In this document: positions 36,471 through 45,791 of the stretch, piece after piece
Layout: each line of letters starts with the position of its first letter
Numbering within the stretch: position 1 is the stretch's first letter
DNA from: Methylocystis sp. Sn-Cys
GTDB lineage: Bacteria > Pseudomonadota > Alphaproteobacteria > Rhizobiales > Beijerinckiaceae
Direction of reading: 5' to 3'
DNA: 64,000 bases
NCBI RefSeq assembly: GCF_016745395.1
Contig: NZ_JAERVJ010000008.1
Location: 167,289-231,288 of the forward strand
Notes under the pieces: model-generated
What the model was told of the DNA's origin: nothing
What the model saw: the letters and a program-made list of their open reading frames with translations, nothing else
Databases searched by the model: none
Made by a program: the position numbers and the translations under genes

Positions 36471-37387
36471 TGAGAGAGCGGCTTGCCCGCGCGCCGGCCT
36501 ATCGGGACAGGCTCAATGTCGTTCCCCTGCCTTACCGTGGCGTCAGCGTGCAGCCCTACGCCGGCGACATGACCGAAGCGGCAATCGTCGGGCATCTGCT
36601 GGGCCGCGAAACTTATCGACGCACGGAATTCATTGTTCTTTGCGGACCCGATGCCCGGCGCGCCGTCGTGGCGGTGAATGCGCAGGACCGCGCGCCGCTG
36701 TTTTCGCCGATTATGGGCGTCGAAGTGCTGGGTCTCCCCGAGACGTGCGTCTATGTCCGTGATCCTGAGACCGATTGCGGCAACCGTTCGGCGCTGGCGC
36801 GGCTGGCGCTCGAACATAATGTCGGCGCCGATCGCACACTGATCTGCGAGGGCAAGTTCGACCACGTGAATTTCATCCACCATCCGCGGCCTCTCATGCT
36901 GCGTGTGGTCGAGGTTACGCCGCCGGAGCCTCCCAAGCTGTTCGATCTGGTGCGCCACGTGCTCAGCTATGCCGATCTGCCGCCCATCGTCCCGATCCTC
37001 GAGCGCGTCGAACTGACCTCGCTCGTACGAGGCGAAACGCCCGCGGCCTTTCTCGTACCCTGCCGATCTGGCGGCCTCGACGATCTCGGCGCGCCGATCC
37101 ACTATCTCGACGAGCGGCCGCCGGCGCGCGAAGCGTGGACCTTGATCGGCTGCGAACGAAGCCTTCAGTTTCACCGACACTATTACGGCGACGAGCCGCC
37201 ACGTATCGAAATGTGTCCGCGCGTCATCGCCGGAGGACGAAGCGAGCCGACTATTCTGAAATGCTGTTTGCTCGAGTTCGACATCGAGCGCGACGGGGAG
37301 ACGCTCATCGTGCCGTGGGGAGCGGACCTGCCGATGGTCGAACGCGCCCTCCGGGCGCTGTCCCAGCATTTGGAGGCGCAGTCGTGA
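36470..37387 (+). CDS. Unrecognised Cys-rich protein in the CoM operon (305 aa)
   Basis: I do not recognise this family. The product is soluble, with no signal or membrane segment, and contains about ten Cys, several in short conserved-looking motifs: [79 protein letters not shown] and EMCPRV. The [13 protein letters not shown] run, with Cys, Glu, Asp and three His, looks like a metal or thiol active site. Its start overlaps the CoA-transferase subunit stop by one base, and its end overlaps comA (GTGA), so it is translated as part of the pathway. A role in CoM synthesis, CoM-adduct conversion or thiol handling is possible. Confidence 0.8.
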   Translation: MRERLARAPAYRDRLNVVPLPYRGVSVQPYAGDMTEAAIVGHLLGRETYRRTEFIVLCGPDARRAVVAVNAQDRAPLFSPIMGVEVLGLPETCVYVRDPETDCGNRSALARLALEHNVGADRTLICEGKFDHVNFIHHPRPLMLRVVEVTPPEPPKLFDLVRHVLSYADLPPIVPILERVELTSLVRGETPAAFLVPCRSGGLDDLGAPIHYLDERPPAREAWTLIGCERSLQFHRHYYGDEPPRIEMCPRVIAGGRSEPTILKCCLLEFDIERDGETLIVPWGADLPMVERALRALSQHLEAQS

Positions 37388-38265
37388 ATAGCCTCGACTC
37401 CGCCTGGAAAGGCGTCTGGTCGCTCGATGCGATCGTCAATCGACGCCTGCGCCGGCCGCGCGTCGCCGGCGTGACCATGGTGATCGACACCGGCCTCGGC
37501 CTGTCGGCCATGCGCGATATACTCGACCTCGCGGCCCACCATATCGACCACTGGAAATTCGGCTTCGGGACGACGGCCCTGATGCCGCGCGCTGCGCTCG
37601 AAGCAAAGCTTTCATTGCTGCGCAGCCACAATATTGTGTCCTATCCGGGCGGGACCCTTCTCGAGGCGGCCGTCGTGCAGGAGCATTGCCGCGTCTTCAT
37701 GACGCGCGCCGCCGAGCTCGGATTTGAAGCCGTTGAAATTTCCGAGGGCACGATCGACCTCCCCGGGGAACGCCGCCGCCGGATGATCGATTGCGCCAGA
37801 AACGCCGGATTGCAGCCGATCACAGAGGTGGGACGAAAGGATCCGGCCCGACAACCCGTCGCCGACGAACTTGCCGCGCAGGTCCTGCGCGACCTCGAAT
37901 GGGGCGCGAGATGGGTGATCATCGAAGGAAGGGAGAGCGGCCAAGGCGTCGGAATTTACGATCGTGCGGGCGACATTCGTTCTTCCTATCTGGATGAGGT
38001 GACGCGGCTCGTCGGGGACGCTGCGTCCCGCATGATCTGGGAGGCGCCGCTACGCGCGCAGCAGGCCTATCTCGTCTGTCGCTTCGGCGCCAATGTGAGC
38101 CTCGGCAATATTCCGCCTCACCAGTGTCTGGCGCTCGAGGCGCTACGCTGCGGCCTGCGGTTCGAGAGCTTCGCAGCCGTCGCCAAGCATTCGAGGGACG
38201 CCGGGGTTTGGGACCCCGCACGCATCGAAGATAAAACTCTTTCATCAACTGCGAGCGACGAATGA
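37384..38265 (+). CDS. comA: Phosphosulfolactate synthase (ComA/XcbB)
   Basis: The 293-residue protein matches the ComA TIM-barrel family: [70 protein letters not shown] and [11 protein letters not shown]. It adds sulfite to phosphoenolpyruvate to give phosphosulfolactate, the first step of CoM synthesis in both methanogens and Xanthobacter (XcbB1). The GTG start is supported by GGAGG nine bases upstream and the GTGA overlap with the previous gene. It is followed directly by the other bacterial CoM genes in the same order as in Xanthobacter. Confidence 0.92.
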   Translation: MNSLDSAWKGVWSLDAIVNRRLRRPRVAGVTMVIDTGLGLSAMRDILDLAAHHIDHWKFGFGTTALMPRAALEAKLSLLRSHNIVSYPGGTLLEAAVVQEHCRVFMTRAAELGFEAVEISEGTIDLPGERRRRMIDCARNAGLQPITEVGRKDPARQPVADELAAQVLRDLEWGARWVIIEGRESGQGVGIYDRAGDIRSSYLDEVTRLVGDAASRMIWEAPLRAQQAYLVCRFGANVSLGNIPPHQCLALEALRCGLRFESFAAVAKHSRDAGVWDPARIEDKTLSSTASDE

Positions 38266-39773
38266 GCGACGATCCGCGCGCTGGGGCGCTGGAGATCGGC
38301 GAGCGCCTTTCACAATCGCCGTCGGCGCGCCTCGTCGCCCTGGCGTTCAGCGAGGAACTCGACGCACAGATGGGCCTTGCCGAGATGGTCGGCTGGGTCG
38401 ATCTCGCCCACACGCTTTGCCTCGCCGACGCCGGGGTCATTCCGCAGGCGCCGGCGCGCGAGCTGATCGGCGCGCTGCTCGACTTGCAACGGGCCGGAGA
38501 TTTCGAACCCGGTCCCGAATTTGGGGATCTCTACACGAATCGGGAGGCCTGGCTCACGCGCAAGACGGCGGCCGCAGGCTGGCTAGGGGTAGCGCGCGCA
38601 AGGCGCGAAGCCTTGACGACGGCATATCATCTGAAGGTCTGCGACGCGCTCTGCAATCTGTGCGACGCGCTCGCTACGGCAGTCGAGGCCTCGAGCGCTG
38701 TCTCCCGACGCCACAAGGACAGCGTGATGCCCGACTACACCTATCTGCAGGCGGCGCAACCAACGACATTCGGGCACTATCTTCAAAGCTTCGCCTGGCC
38801 GTTGCTGCGCGACTGGGACCGGGCGACCGAGCTTCATGCGCGCATGAACCAATGTCCGGCCGGCATCGGAAGCGCTAATGGTTCGGTGATTGCACAAGAT
38901 CGGTGGGCGATTGCAAGGCGCCTGGGCTTCACCGAGCCGGTGCGGCACGCGCGCGACGCCATGTGGATGCACGATCTCGCCATCGAGGCCTGCGCAATCG
39001 CCGTCTCAGTGTGCGTTAATCTCAGTCGCCTCGCGGAAGATTTGATGATCTTCGCGAGCGCCGAGTTCGGCTTCGTTCGGCTGGCCGACGGCCATTCTCG
39101 CGCCAGCAAGATCATGCCGCAGAAGCGCAACCCCTTCGCTCTCGCTTTTGCGCGCGCCACGGCCAATCGACTCCTTGGCGTGCAGGCCGGGGTTGCCGCG
39201 GCGGGGCGCACGCCGTCCGGGCAGATGGATAATCGCCTGTATGCTTACGGCGCAATCCCTGAGGCTTTGCGCGCCGCGGGAGAGGCGGCTCTGCTCGTGG
39301 CCGAATGCGTCGACGATCTCGAATTCAACCAGAAGCGCGCCTTGCAGGCGCTCGAAGATCGCGGGGTCTGCGCCGCCGACCTTGCTGAACGACTTACCGC
39401 GGAAGCCAAGATCGACTATCGGCGTGCGCATGGCGCGGTTGGTCGGCTCGTTGCAAATCTGGAGGCGCAAGGGCGGACGCTCGCGGATGCGACGCCGGAA
39501 GACCTGGGCGCCGCGCTGCGAAGCGCCGGGGCTGGAGAGGAAGTCATAAACACAGCAGACATACTCGCCTTAGCGCTCGATTTGACGCGTTGCGTGGGTG
39601 CGCGAAAAGACGTCGGATGCGCCTCGCCGAAGGAAATGGCCGCGATGGCGGAAGAGTTGAGCAGAGCGGCGCGCGAGCGCCGGGGACAGATTGCGCAGAG
39701 GCGGGCCGACCGGAAGGCCGCAATCGATGCGCTTTTCGCCGAGGCGCGCAGCTTTGCGGGGGATGCCCGATGA
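38262..39773 (+). CDS. xcbC: Aspartase/fumarase-superfamily lyase, XcbC-like
   Basis: The 503-residue protein has the argininosuccinate-lyase-like fold, with [30 protein letters not shown] and the mobile catalytic loop [15 protein letters not shown] (around residues 279-293). In Xanthobacter the first such enzyme after ComA, XcbC1, eliminates phosphate from phosphosulfolactate to form sulfoacrylate, an unusual reaction in this superfamily. Gene order (B-C-D-E) supports the same role here; no argininosuccinate synthase gene is near. Both ends overlap the neighbours by ATGA. The superfamily call is firm; the XcbC role rests on order. Confidence 0.85.
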   Translation: MSDDPRAGALEIGERLSQSPSARLVALAFSEELDAQMGLAEMVGWVDLAHTLCLADAGVIPQAPARELIGALLDLQRAGDFEPGPEFGDLYTNREAWLTRKTAAAGWLGVARARREALTTAYHLKVCDALCNLCDALATAVEASSAVSRRHKDSVMPDYTYLQAAQPTTFGHYLQSFAWPLLRDWDRATELHARMNQCPAGIGSANGSVIAQDRWAIARRLGFTEPVRHARDAMWMHDLAIEACAIAVSVCVNLSRLAEDLMIFASAEFGFVRLADGHSRASKIMPQKRNPFALAFARATANRLLGVQAGVAAAGRTPSGQMDNRLYAYGAIPEALRAAGEAALLVAECVDDLEFNQKRALQALEDRGVCAADLAERLTAEAKIDYRRAHGAVGRLVANLEAQGRTLADATPEDLGAALRSAGAGEEVINTADILALALDLTRCVGARKDVGCASPKEMAAMAEELSRAARERRGQIAQRRADRKAAIDALFAEARSFAGDAR

Positions 39774-41131
39774 CAGGCTGGTCCTTTGCCTCCGCGATTT
39801 ATGGCGGCGCCTGGTCCACGCCCGAGATGCGCGAGCTTTTCGACGACATTCCGCGCACCCGCAGATGGATCGAGCTTCTTGCCATCCTTGCTGAAGTTCA
39901 GGCCGAGCACGGCGTGATTCCATCCGACGCGGCGCAGGACATAAAGACAACGTGCGCCTCGCTGTGCGTCGACGACGACTTTCTGGCTGAGTGCCGCGAT
40001 GGATATGAAGCCACCGCGCATTCGACGGCTGGTCTCATCGCCGCGGTTGCGCGTCGTTGCGCTTCGTCTGGCTCCGAATGGTTTTACTTTGGCGCCACCG
40101 TGCAGGATGTCACGGACACATGGCTCGTGCTTGCCCTGCGCGCCGCTCGTCGTCTGCTCACTGACGATCTTGAACGCGCGATGACAGCTTGCGAAGCCCT
40201 ATGCCGGCGTCACCGACAGACGATCATGCCCGGGCGGACGCATGGCCAGCAGGGCCTCCCGATCACCTTCGGCTTCAAGGTCGCCGGTTGGCTTGCGGAG
40301 TTACGCCGCCATCGAATGCGCTTCGACGAAGCCGCCGCCCGCACTGATGTCGGTCAACTTTGCGGCGGCGTCGGCAGCCTTTCGGCGCTCGGGACGGATG
40401 CGCTTGCGCTGCAACAGCGCTTCCTGGAGCGCGTCGGCCTGGCTGTCCCCGATATGTCCTGGACCGCAAGCCGGGATCGATATGCCGAGTGGGGGCAACT
40501 CCTCGCGCTCGTGTCGGCGACCGCCGACCGCATTGGCCACGAGATATACAATCTGCAACGCGACGAGATCGGTGAGCTGCGAGAGGCGGCGCTCGCCAAA
40601 GGGGTCGGCAGCATCACCATGCCGCACAAGCGCAACCCCGAGACGGCGGAGCATCTCGGAACATTGGCCCGCGTCGTGCGCGCCAATTCGAACCTGCTGC
40701 TCGAGAGTCTGGTGCATGATCACGAGCGCGACGGACGGTCCTGGAAAGTAGAGTGGAACGCGATTCCGGAGCTGACCATGGCCGCCGGCAAAGCCCTTTC
40801 GCTCCTAGCCGCCCTGCTCGAGACTGTCGAAGTCGATACAGAACGCATGCGCGTCAATCTCGCGGCGAATGGCGGTTTCGCTCTTTCGGAAGGCGTGATG
40901 ATTGCGCTCGCCCGGCGCATCGGCAAACCCGAGGCGCATCGAGTCGTGATGTCCCTTTCGGCTGTCGCGCGGGCGGAGGGACGCTCCTTCCCGGACGTCG
41001 TCGCGCGTGACGAGACCATACGGTCGCATCTTGGCGACGACGAAATCGCGCGGCTGCTCGATCCATCCGCGCAGACGGGTCAATGCGTCGCGCTCGTCGA
41101 TCGTCTGCTCGCACAGAAGGCGCCGACATGA
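39770..41131 (+). CDS. xcbD: Aspartase/fumarase-superfamily lyase, XcbD-like
   Basis: The 453-residue protein resembles adenylosuccinate lyase and carboxymuconate cycloisomerase: EWFYFGATVQDVTDTW, MPGRTHGQQGLPITFGFKVA, the signature GSITMPHKRNPETAEHL (from about residue 279) and DHERDGRSWKVEWNAIPEL. In the bacterial CoM pathway a second superfamily member follows XcbC; the published pathway contains a decarboxylation after phosphate elimination, which is a candidate role. No purine genes are adjacent, so a housekeeping PurB role is unlikely. The ATG overlaps the previous stop (ATGA). Confidence 0.84.
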   Translation: MTGWSFASAIYGGAWSTPEMRELFDDIPRTRRWIELLAILAEVQAEHGVIPSDAAQDIKTTCASLCVDDDFLAECRDGYEATAHSTAGLIAAVARRCASSGSEWFYFGATVQDVTDTWLVLALRAARRLLTDDLERAMTACEALCRRHRQTIMPGRTHGQQGLPITFGFKVAGWLAELRRHRMRFDEAAARTDVGQLCGGVGSLSALGTDALALQQRFLERVGLAVPDMSWTASRDRYAEWGQLLALVSATADRIGHEIYNLQRDEIGELREAALAKGVGSITMPHKRNPETAEHLGTLARVVRANSNLLLESLVHDHERDGRSWKVEWNAIPELTMAAGKALSLLAALLETVEVDTERMRVNLAANGGFALSEGVMIALARRIGKPEAHRVVMSLSAVARAEGRSFPDVVARDETIRSHLGDDEIARLLDPSAQTGQCVALVDRLLAQKAPT

Positions 41132-42129
41132 CGGGATGGGCTACGCGACTGGACGCTCTGCCACGGCTGTCGCTTATCCCCGAGCCGACGCCCTTACACG
41201 CGGCGCCGCGATTGTCCGCTGCGCTCGGCGGTCCGAGACTTTGGTTCAAGCGCGACGATCTGATCCCCGTCGCCTTTGGCGGCAACAAGGTGCGCGCGCT
41301 CGACCTCGTCGTAGCGGACGCCCTTGCAAAAGGCGCGGATACGCTGGTGACTGGCGCGGGCGTTTTGTCCAATCACGTGCGCGCAACCGCCGCGATCGCA
41401 TCACTTGAGGGGCTGGCCAGCCGCATAGTTTATTGGGGTGCGCCTTCGCCGCGCGCCGAAGGCAATCACCGCCTCACGGTCATGCTCGGCGCGGTCATTC
41501 GATTCACTGGCGACGCGGATCGCGCCTCGGTTGACGCCGGCCTGGAACAGGCCGCCTCCGATATCCGCTCGCGTGGCGGGCGCCCCTATGTGATCCCGCG
41601 CGGCGGCGCCTGTCCGCTTGCAGCGCTCGCCCACGCGCTCGCCGTGCGCGAGACCATGGCGCAATGCGCGGCGCTTGGCGTGTCGCCCGGATGCGTCGTC
41701 ATGCCTGTCGGCGGCGCGGCGACGCTCGCCGGTTGGCTGCTCGGCGCCGCGCTGTTCGGCGCCCCATGGCGGATCGAAGCCTTTACGGTGAGCAGGCCTG
41801 CATCGGAAGCGACGGCGCAGGCGCGCCGTCTCGCGGCGGCGAGCGCGGCGCTGATCGGCAGTGACGTCAACGTAGACTCCGTGGCGTTTCGCGTTCACGA
41901 CGGCTTCATTGGCGCGGGCTGTGGCGTTCCGTCGCGCGAGGGGCAAGAGGCGATCGGAGCGACAGCCCGCGCGCAGGCGATCTTTCTCGATCCCGTCTAC
42001 ACCGGCAAGGCAATGGCGGGCTATTGCGCCCTGTGCGCGCGTGGCGCTTATGCAAGCGCGCACGACGTTTTGTTCCTCCACACCGGCGGGTCGCCGGCGC
42101 TTTTCACAACCGGCATGGAGGCGTCATGA
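41128..42129 (+). CDS. xcbE: PLP-dependent D-cysteine desulfhydrase/ACC deaminase-like enzyme, XcbE-like
   Basis: The 333-residue fold-type II PLP enzyme has LWFKRDDLIPVAFGGNKVRA with the probable PLP Lys54, the cofactor-phosphate region TGAGVLSNHVRATAA, a Gly-rich MPVGGAATLAG, and a late LDPVYTGKAMAGY and FLHTGGSPALF, as in D-cysteine desulfhydrase and ACC deaminase. In Xanthobacter the equivalent XcbE1 lies at the same place, and the bacterial CoM pathway includes a PLP-dependent thiolation. It therefore probably introduces the sulfur of CoM. It overlaps both neighbours (ATGA). Confidence 0.87.
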   Translation: MTGWATRLDALPRLSLIPEPTPLHAAPRLSAALGGPRLWFKRDDLIPVAFGGNKVRALDLVVADALAKGADTLVTGAGVLSNHVRATAAIASLEGLASRIVYWGAPSPRAEGNHRLTVMLGAVIRFTGDADRASVDAGLEQAASDIRSRGGRPYVIPRGGACPLAALAHALAVRETMAQCAALGVSPGCVVMPVGGAATLAGWLLGAALFGAPWRIEAFTVSRPASEATAQARRLAAASAALIGSDVNVDSVAFRVHDGFIGAGCGVPSREGQEAIGATARAQAIFLDPVYTGKAMAGYCALCARGAYASAHDVLFLHTGGSPALFTTGMEAS

Positions 42130-44213
42130 GCGATTGGCGCACAGCTTTGTTCAACCCGCGCCGCGTGGCGGTTGTCGGCGCGTCGGCTACGCCGGGCAAA
42201 GCCGGCGCGCTGTTCCTGAGCAACCTCGCTTCCGCCGAGTCGGGCTTTGCCGGAGACGTTATCGGCATCCACCCGAGCGCAACCGAACTGCTCGGCCGTC
42301 CGACCTTTCCGCGTCTCGACGCGGCGCCGTCGCCTGTCGATCTCGCCATCATCGTGACTCCGGCCGCGACGCTCCCATCGGTCATTGAGGATTGCGGCCG
42401 CGCAAGCATACCCGTCGCCGTCGTCATTTCCGGCGGCTTTGCCGAAACAGGCGCGGAAGGCGCCCTCTTGCAGCGAAAGGCGATCGAGGCCGCGCGAACA
42501 CATCGCGTTCGGGTCGTCGGGCCCAACTGCTTTGGCGTCATCAATGCGCATTGCGGGCTCAACGCCTCGCTTTCCATCGGACTTCCGAGAACAGGCGGCA
42601 TTTCGCTCGTCACGCAGAGCGGCGCCTATGGGATGGCCGCTTATTCCCGCTCGATCGACGAGGGCATGGGATTCTCGAAAATCGTGGCGCTCGGGAACAA
42701 GGCAGACGTCGATGAAGCGGATATCATCGCCTATCTCGGCAGCGATCCCGAGACGCGCGTCATTGCGCTGCTGCTCGAGTCGTTTCGTGATGGCCGTCGC
42801 CTTTTCGAGACGATTGCAGCGATAACGTCGTCCAAGCCGGTCGTCGCGCTGAAGACAGGCAGGCATCCTTCGGCGCAACGCGCGGCCGCGAGTCATACGG
42901 CGGCGCTTTCGAGCGACGCCGTGGTCACCGAGGCAGCGCTGCGTCAAGCTGGCGCGCATGTCGTCGACGACGGATTTTCGCTGCTCGAGGTCGCAGCGTC
43001 TCTCGCTCGTCAGCCGCCCTTGCGGGGGCGACGGATCGCCATCATCACCAATTCGGGCGGCGTCGGCGTCGAACTGACCGACCTACTGGAATCGCAAGGC
43101 CTCGCCGTTCCGGAACTCTCGCCGGAGTTGCAGCAAAAAATTGCACAGACGCTGCCGCCGCATGGATCGCCCGCCAACCCGATCGACGTGACGACCGACT
43201 GGGCGCGATTTCCGCAAATGTATGGGGCTGCGGTCGAAGCGCTCATGAGGAGCGACGAAGTCGACGCGGTTGTTCCCGTGTTGCTGCAACGCTCCGCGCT
43301 CATGCCGGAAGTGGGCGACGCGGTTGCGGTCGCGCTTCGCAAGTCTCGGGATGCAGGGTCGCAAAAGCCGCTTCACATTTGCTGGGTCGCGCCAAGGTCG
43401 GCCGACGCCAATCGCGCGCGCCTGCTCGAGGCCGGAATACCCTGTCATCTGTGGCCGGCGGGGACCGCCTCGGCGCTCGCCGCGACCACCGCTCGAGCCG
43501 CAGATGCTCGACAAAATACGGTTGCCGCTTCGAGCGCGGCGCCGGCGCTGTGCGACGCGGATGGCTGGGCGCCAACGCCTCAGGCATTTTCACTGCTCGC
43601 GCAGGCGGGCTTCCCCATCGAGCCGTTGGTCGTCGTCTCATCCGCAGAGGAAGCCGCCGCCGCTGCGGAACAGATGGGCTTCCCGGTCGTCCTCAAAGCG
43701 GAGCGCCCTGGATTGATCCACAAAAGTGACCAGGGCGCCGTGCGCCTCGGTCTTGCTGACCGTGATTCAGTCGTCGGCGCTTTCATGGATTTCAGCCAAA
43801 GGCTCGGACCGGGACCGGCGCTCCTGCAGCGGCAGGCGAAGCCGGGCCTCGAACTCGTCATCGGCGGCCGACGCGATCCCTCCTTCGGTCCGATCGTGCT
43901 CGCCGGTCTGGGGGGCGTTTGGATCGAAGCCTTCAACGACATCGGCGTCCGCTTGGCGCCGATCGACATAGACGAAGCCGTGCGCATGGTGGAGAAGCTG
44001 AAGGGGCGGAGGCTTTTCGCAGGGTTCAGAGGCGCGCCGCCGATCGATATTCTAATGTTTGCGCGCCTTCTGGCCGACGTCTCTCAATGGTTCGCCGCCG
44101 CGAGCTGGCTCGACGAACTCGACATTAATCCGCTAATCGCATCCGGTGACGGATTCAAGATCGTCGACGTACGTATGCGAATCCGCAACGCGGAGGGGGA
44201 CCCTCATGCGTGA
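42126..44213 (+). CDS. NDP-forming acyl-CoA synthetase (ACD family)
   Basis: The 695-residue protein fuses the CoA-binding/ligase part (FNPRRVAVVGASATPGKAGA, VVGPNCFGVINAHCGLN, LVTQSGAYG) and the phospho-His region (ASHTAALSS, about residue 257) to a C-terminal ATP-grasp subdomain (GFPVVLKAERPGLIHKSDQG, GPIVLAGLGGVWIEAF, LDELDINPLIA). It makes acyl-CoA from a carboxylate, CoA and ATP, releasing ADP and phosphate. As the last intact gene of the operon it may activate acetoacetate, acetate or a CoM-thioether acid formed by the pathway. It is a full-length one-chain form. Confidence 0.88.
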   Translation: MSDWRTALFNPRRVAVVGASATPGKAGALFLSNLASAESGFAGDVIGIHPSATELLGRPTFPRLDAAPSPVDLAIIVTPAATLPSVIEDCGRASIPVAVVISGGFAETGAEGALLQRKAIEAARTHRVRVVGPNCFGVINAHCGLNASLSIGLPRTGGISLVTQSGAYGMAAYSRSIDEGMGFSKIVALGNKADVDEADIIAYLGSDPETRVIALLLESFRDGRRLFETIAAITSSKPVVALKTGRHPSAQRAAASHTAALSSDAVVTEAALRQAGAHVVDDGFSLLEVAASLARQPPLRGRRIAIITNSGGVGVELTDLLESQGLAVPELSPELQQKIAQTLPPHGSPANPIDVTTDWARFPQMYGAAVEALMRSDEVDAVVPVLLQRSALMPEVGDAVAVALRKSRDAGSQKPLHICWVAPRSADANRARLLEAGIPCHLWPAGTASALAATTARAADARQNTVAASSAAPALCDADGWAPTPQAFSLLAQAGFPIEPLVVVSSAEEAAAAAEQMGFPVVLKAERPGLIHKSDQGAVRLGLADRDSVVGAFMDFSQRLGPGPALLQRQAKPGLELVIGGRRDPSFGPIVLAGLGGVWIEAFNDIGVRLAPIDIDEAVRMVEKLKGRRLFAGFRGAPPIDILMFARLLADVSQWFAAASWLDELDINPLIASGDGFKIVDVRMRIRNAEGDPHA

Positions 44214-44432
44214 AAGGCTGAAAAATAAGAAGCGCGGTTTTGCAACGCGCGCGATTCACGAAGGTCAGGAGGCGAGCAATTTCTTGGGCGCTCTGACCCC
44301 TCCGGTGTTCATAACGTCCACCTACGCCTTTCCGAGCGTCGAAGAAGGAGAGCGATTTTCCGCGGCGAAGCGCATGGCTATGTCTACGGTCGCACCCGCA
44401 ATCCGATTTCTTGGGCTACGGGCGATAAATAA
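44206..44432 (+). pseudogene. Methionine gamma-lyase/Cys-Met PLP enzyme, frameshifted and truncated
   Basis: The N-terminus reads RGFATRAIHEGQEASNFLGA, then LTPPVFITSTYAFPSVEEGE, typical of methionine gamma-lyase/cystathionine gamma-synthase-like PLP enzymes. After ERF the frame is lost: one T appears to be missing from the T-run at 44356-44359. In the shifted frame the family continues with RGEAHGYVYGRTRNP and then ends at a stop (44430) after eight foreign residues, before the PLP Lys. A good ribosome binding site (GGAGGGGG) and an eight-base overlap with the synthetase gene show it once belonged to the operon. It is not functional. Confidence 0.85.
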
Positions 44433-44461
44433 CCAAGCTAGATCAATAGGGTATCTTTTTT

Positions 44462-44482
44462 TTTAAACAATCGAGCGGGAGT
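44462..44482 (+). repeat. Right copy of 21-bp imperfect direct repeat
   Basis: TTT(A)AACAATCGAG(C)GGGAGT, 30 bases after the broken lyase gene; it matches 28668-28688 at 19 of 21 positions. Confidence 0.5.
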
Positions 44483-44516
44483 GACGTCTTCGCGACGTTT
44501 CGCGACTCATCCGCTG

Positions 44517-45065
44517 TTAGCCGCTCGGCAGAGCGTTACCGAGACACGCTAGAACGAAATCAGCGCGCGCCGATACCGTGGACCTCGGCAAGCTGATTAC
44601 ATCGTACCCGAGGGCGGGAAACGCCCTCATCAAGCGATCATATTCTGCTTTTGCAGCGTCCAATCCGTGCCGGCGATCCGCGTCCGTCACGTAAATTTCG
44701 GGCCAGGGCGGAGCCATGAAAGCGCGGTGATGGTAGCGATTGGTCATGCAAAGTGATCGCGAGATCGGCTCTCCCGTCAGAGCCTCCAAGGCGGATTCCG
44801 CGTCCACGAGACCGCGATCGAAGAACACCCATCCTTCATGAGCTGCTGCAGAGGCGCGGTCAGCTAAAGCCGTATCTATGGCGCGGCGAAGAAACGCCGC
44901 CAGATCGACCCAAGGGAGAGCCGTGCCCCCGGCTGCCAATTCTTCATTCACAATGCGCCGCCCTGGTTCGTCCACCACGGCATATCCACGACTGCTAAGC
45001 TCAGCCAGCAGGGTCGACTTTCCGCCGCCAGAACAGCCAGAGATCATCACGAAACGATCACCCAA
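44517..45065 (-). CDS. AAA-family ATPase/NadR-like kinase
   Basis: The 182-residue protein begins MGDRFVMISGCSGGGKSTLL with a clear nucleotide loop (GCSGGGKST). It then has VVDEPGRRIVNEEL and a DRGLVDAESALEAL segment, as in small NadR- or kinase-like AAA proteins that often accompany mobile regions. The likely reaction is phosphorylation of a small molecule, but no substrate is known. It is in the same orientation as the toxin-antitoxin genes, separated from vapC by 14 bases. Confidence 0.75.
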   Translation of the reverse strand: MGDRFVMISGCSGGGKSTLLAELSSRGYAVVDEPGRRIVNEELAAGGTALPWVDLAAFLRRAIDTALADRASAAAHEGWVFFDRGLVDAESALEALTGEPISRSLCMTNRYHHRAFMAPPWPEIYVTDADRRHGLDAAKAEYDRLMRAFPALGYDVISLPRSTVSARADFVLACLGNALPSG

Positions 45066-45079
45066 GGAAGCGCGTTCCT

Positions 45080-45490
45080 TTATCTTTTTAATTCAAACGG
45101 GTTGAGTGCTCGGACCCCAAACGCCTCAAAATCCCGCACATTCCGCGTGACTACCGTCAGCCCGTGCACCATCGCGGTCGCCGCGATCATTGCATCTTCT
45201 ACCAAATCGTCCGAGCGGCGGTGCATCAGGCGCGCCCAGCAGCGGAAGGCGGCGGCGTCCATGGGCAGCACATTGTAGGACTGCGCTACAAGCTCCAGCC
45301 AGTTTTCGATTTCGCGCGCCTTCGCCTCGTCGCGCTCGCGGGTGATCTCTAAGCCCGCCTGAATTTCGCCGATGGTCACGACGCTGAGGCGCAGGTCGGC
45401 GTCGTCGACGCTTTCGAGCCACGCCAGCACCGCGCCATGAGGCTTCGGGCGACGAAGCTCCGAGACGACATTGGTGTCGAGCAGATACAT
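45080..45490 (-). CDS. vapC: VapC-type PIN-domain toxin
   Basis: The 136-residue protein has the PIN-domain acidic residues in order: LLDTNVVSELRRP (Asp5), LSVVTIGEIQAGLE (Glu42), DDLVEDAMIAATAMVHGL and VTRNVRDFEAFGV with the last Asp. PIN toxins are Mg2+-dependent ribonucleases that cut tRNA or rRNA. The adjacent upstream gene encodes a Phd-type antitoxin, five bases away, so the two form one operon. The pair sits at the right end of the accessory island, where it could stabilise it. Confidence 0.9.
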   Translation of the reverse strand: MYLLDTNVVSELRRPKPHGAVLAWLESVDDADLRLSVVTIGEIQAGLEITRERDEAKAREIENWLELVAQSYNVLPMDAAAFRCWARLMHRRSDDLVEDAMIAATAMVHGLTVVTRNVRDFEAFGVRALNPFELKR

Positions 45491-45494
45491 GCGC

Positions 45495-45752
45495 TCAGTC
45501 GATCTCGACCGGCGAGCGGCGGCGCCGGGCCCCGCGCTTGGGTATAAGCAATTCGCCCCGTGGCGCTGGCGCGAGAAGGAGTTCCTTGAGGCTCGGCCGC
45601 GCCGCCTGTTGCAGGCGCCGCCACTCCCCGATCGGGGCGAGCACGGCGGTTTCCGCGCCCCGCTTCGTGACGATCTGCGGGCCTTCCTTCAGGCAGGTCT
45701 CAAGCAATTCACTGAACCGCGCCTTGGCGTCCTGCACTGGCCAGCTACTCAT
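45495..45752 (-). CDS. Phd/YefM-family antitoxin
   Basis: The 85-residue protein starts SSWPVQDAKARFSELLETCL and continues GPQIVTKRGAETAVLAPIGE, the N-terminal DNA-binding fold of Phd/YefM antitoxins. The C-terminal half, rich in Arg and Pro, would wrap the toxin. It lies immediately upstream of the PIN toxin gene and should repress their shared promoter through the tandem ACTAGT sites upstream. Confidence 0.88.
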   Translation of the reverse strand: MSSWPVQDAKARFSELLETCLKEGPQIVTKRGAETAVLAPIGEWRRLQQAARPSLKELLLAPAPRGELLIPKRGARRRRSPVEID

Positions 45753-45768
45753 CGGCTGCTTTCTCTCG

Positions 45769-45791
45769 AACTAGTCAGATAACTAGTTAGC
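45769..45791 (-). promoter_or_regulatory. Tandem candidate operator of the toxin-antitoxin operon
   Basis: AACTAGTCAGAT is followed directly by AACTAGTTAGC; each contains the palindrome ACTAGT, 12 bases apart. It lies 17 bases upstream of the antitoxin start, where the operon promoter should be. Confidence 0.5.

Noticed and set aside
38262..41131. Argininosuccinate lyase and adenylosuccinate lyase as housekeeping argH/purB
   Set aside because: Both lie between comA and a D-cysteine desulfhydrase-like gene with overlapping codons, with no arginine or purine genes nearby; the CoM roles explain the order better.
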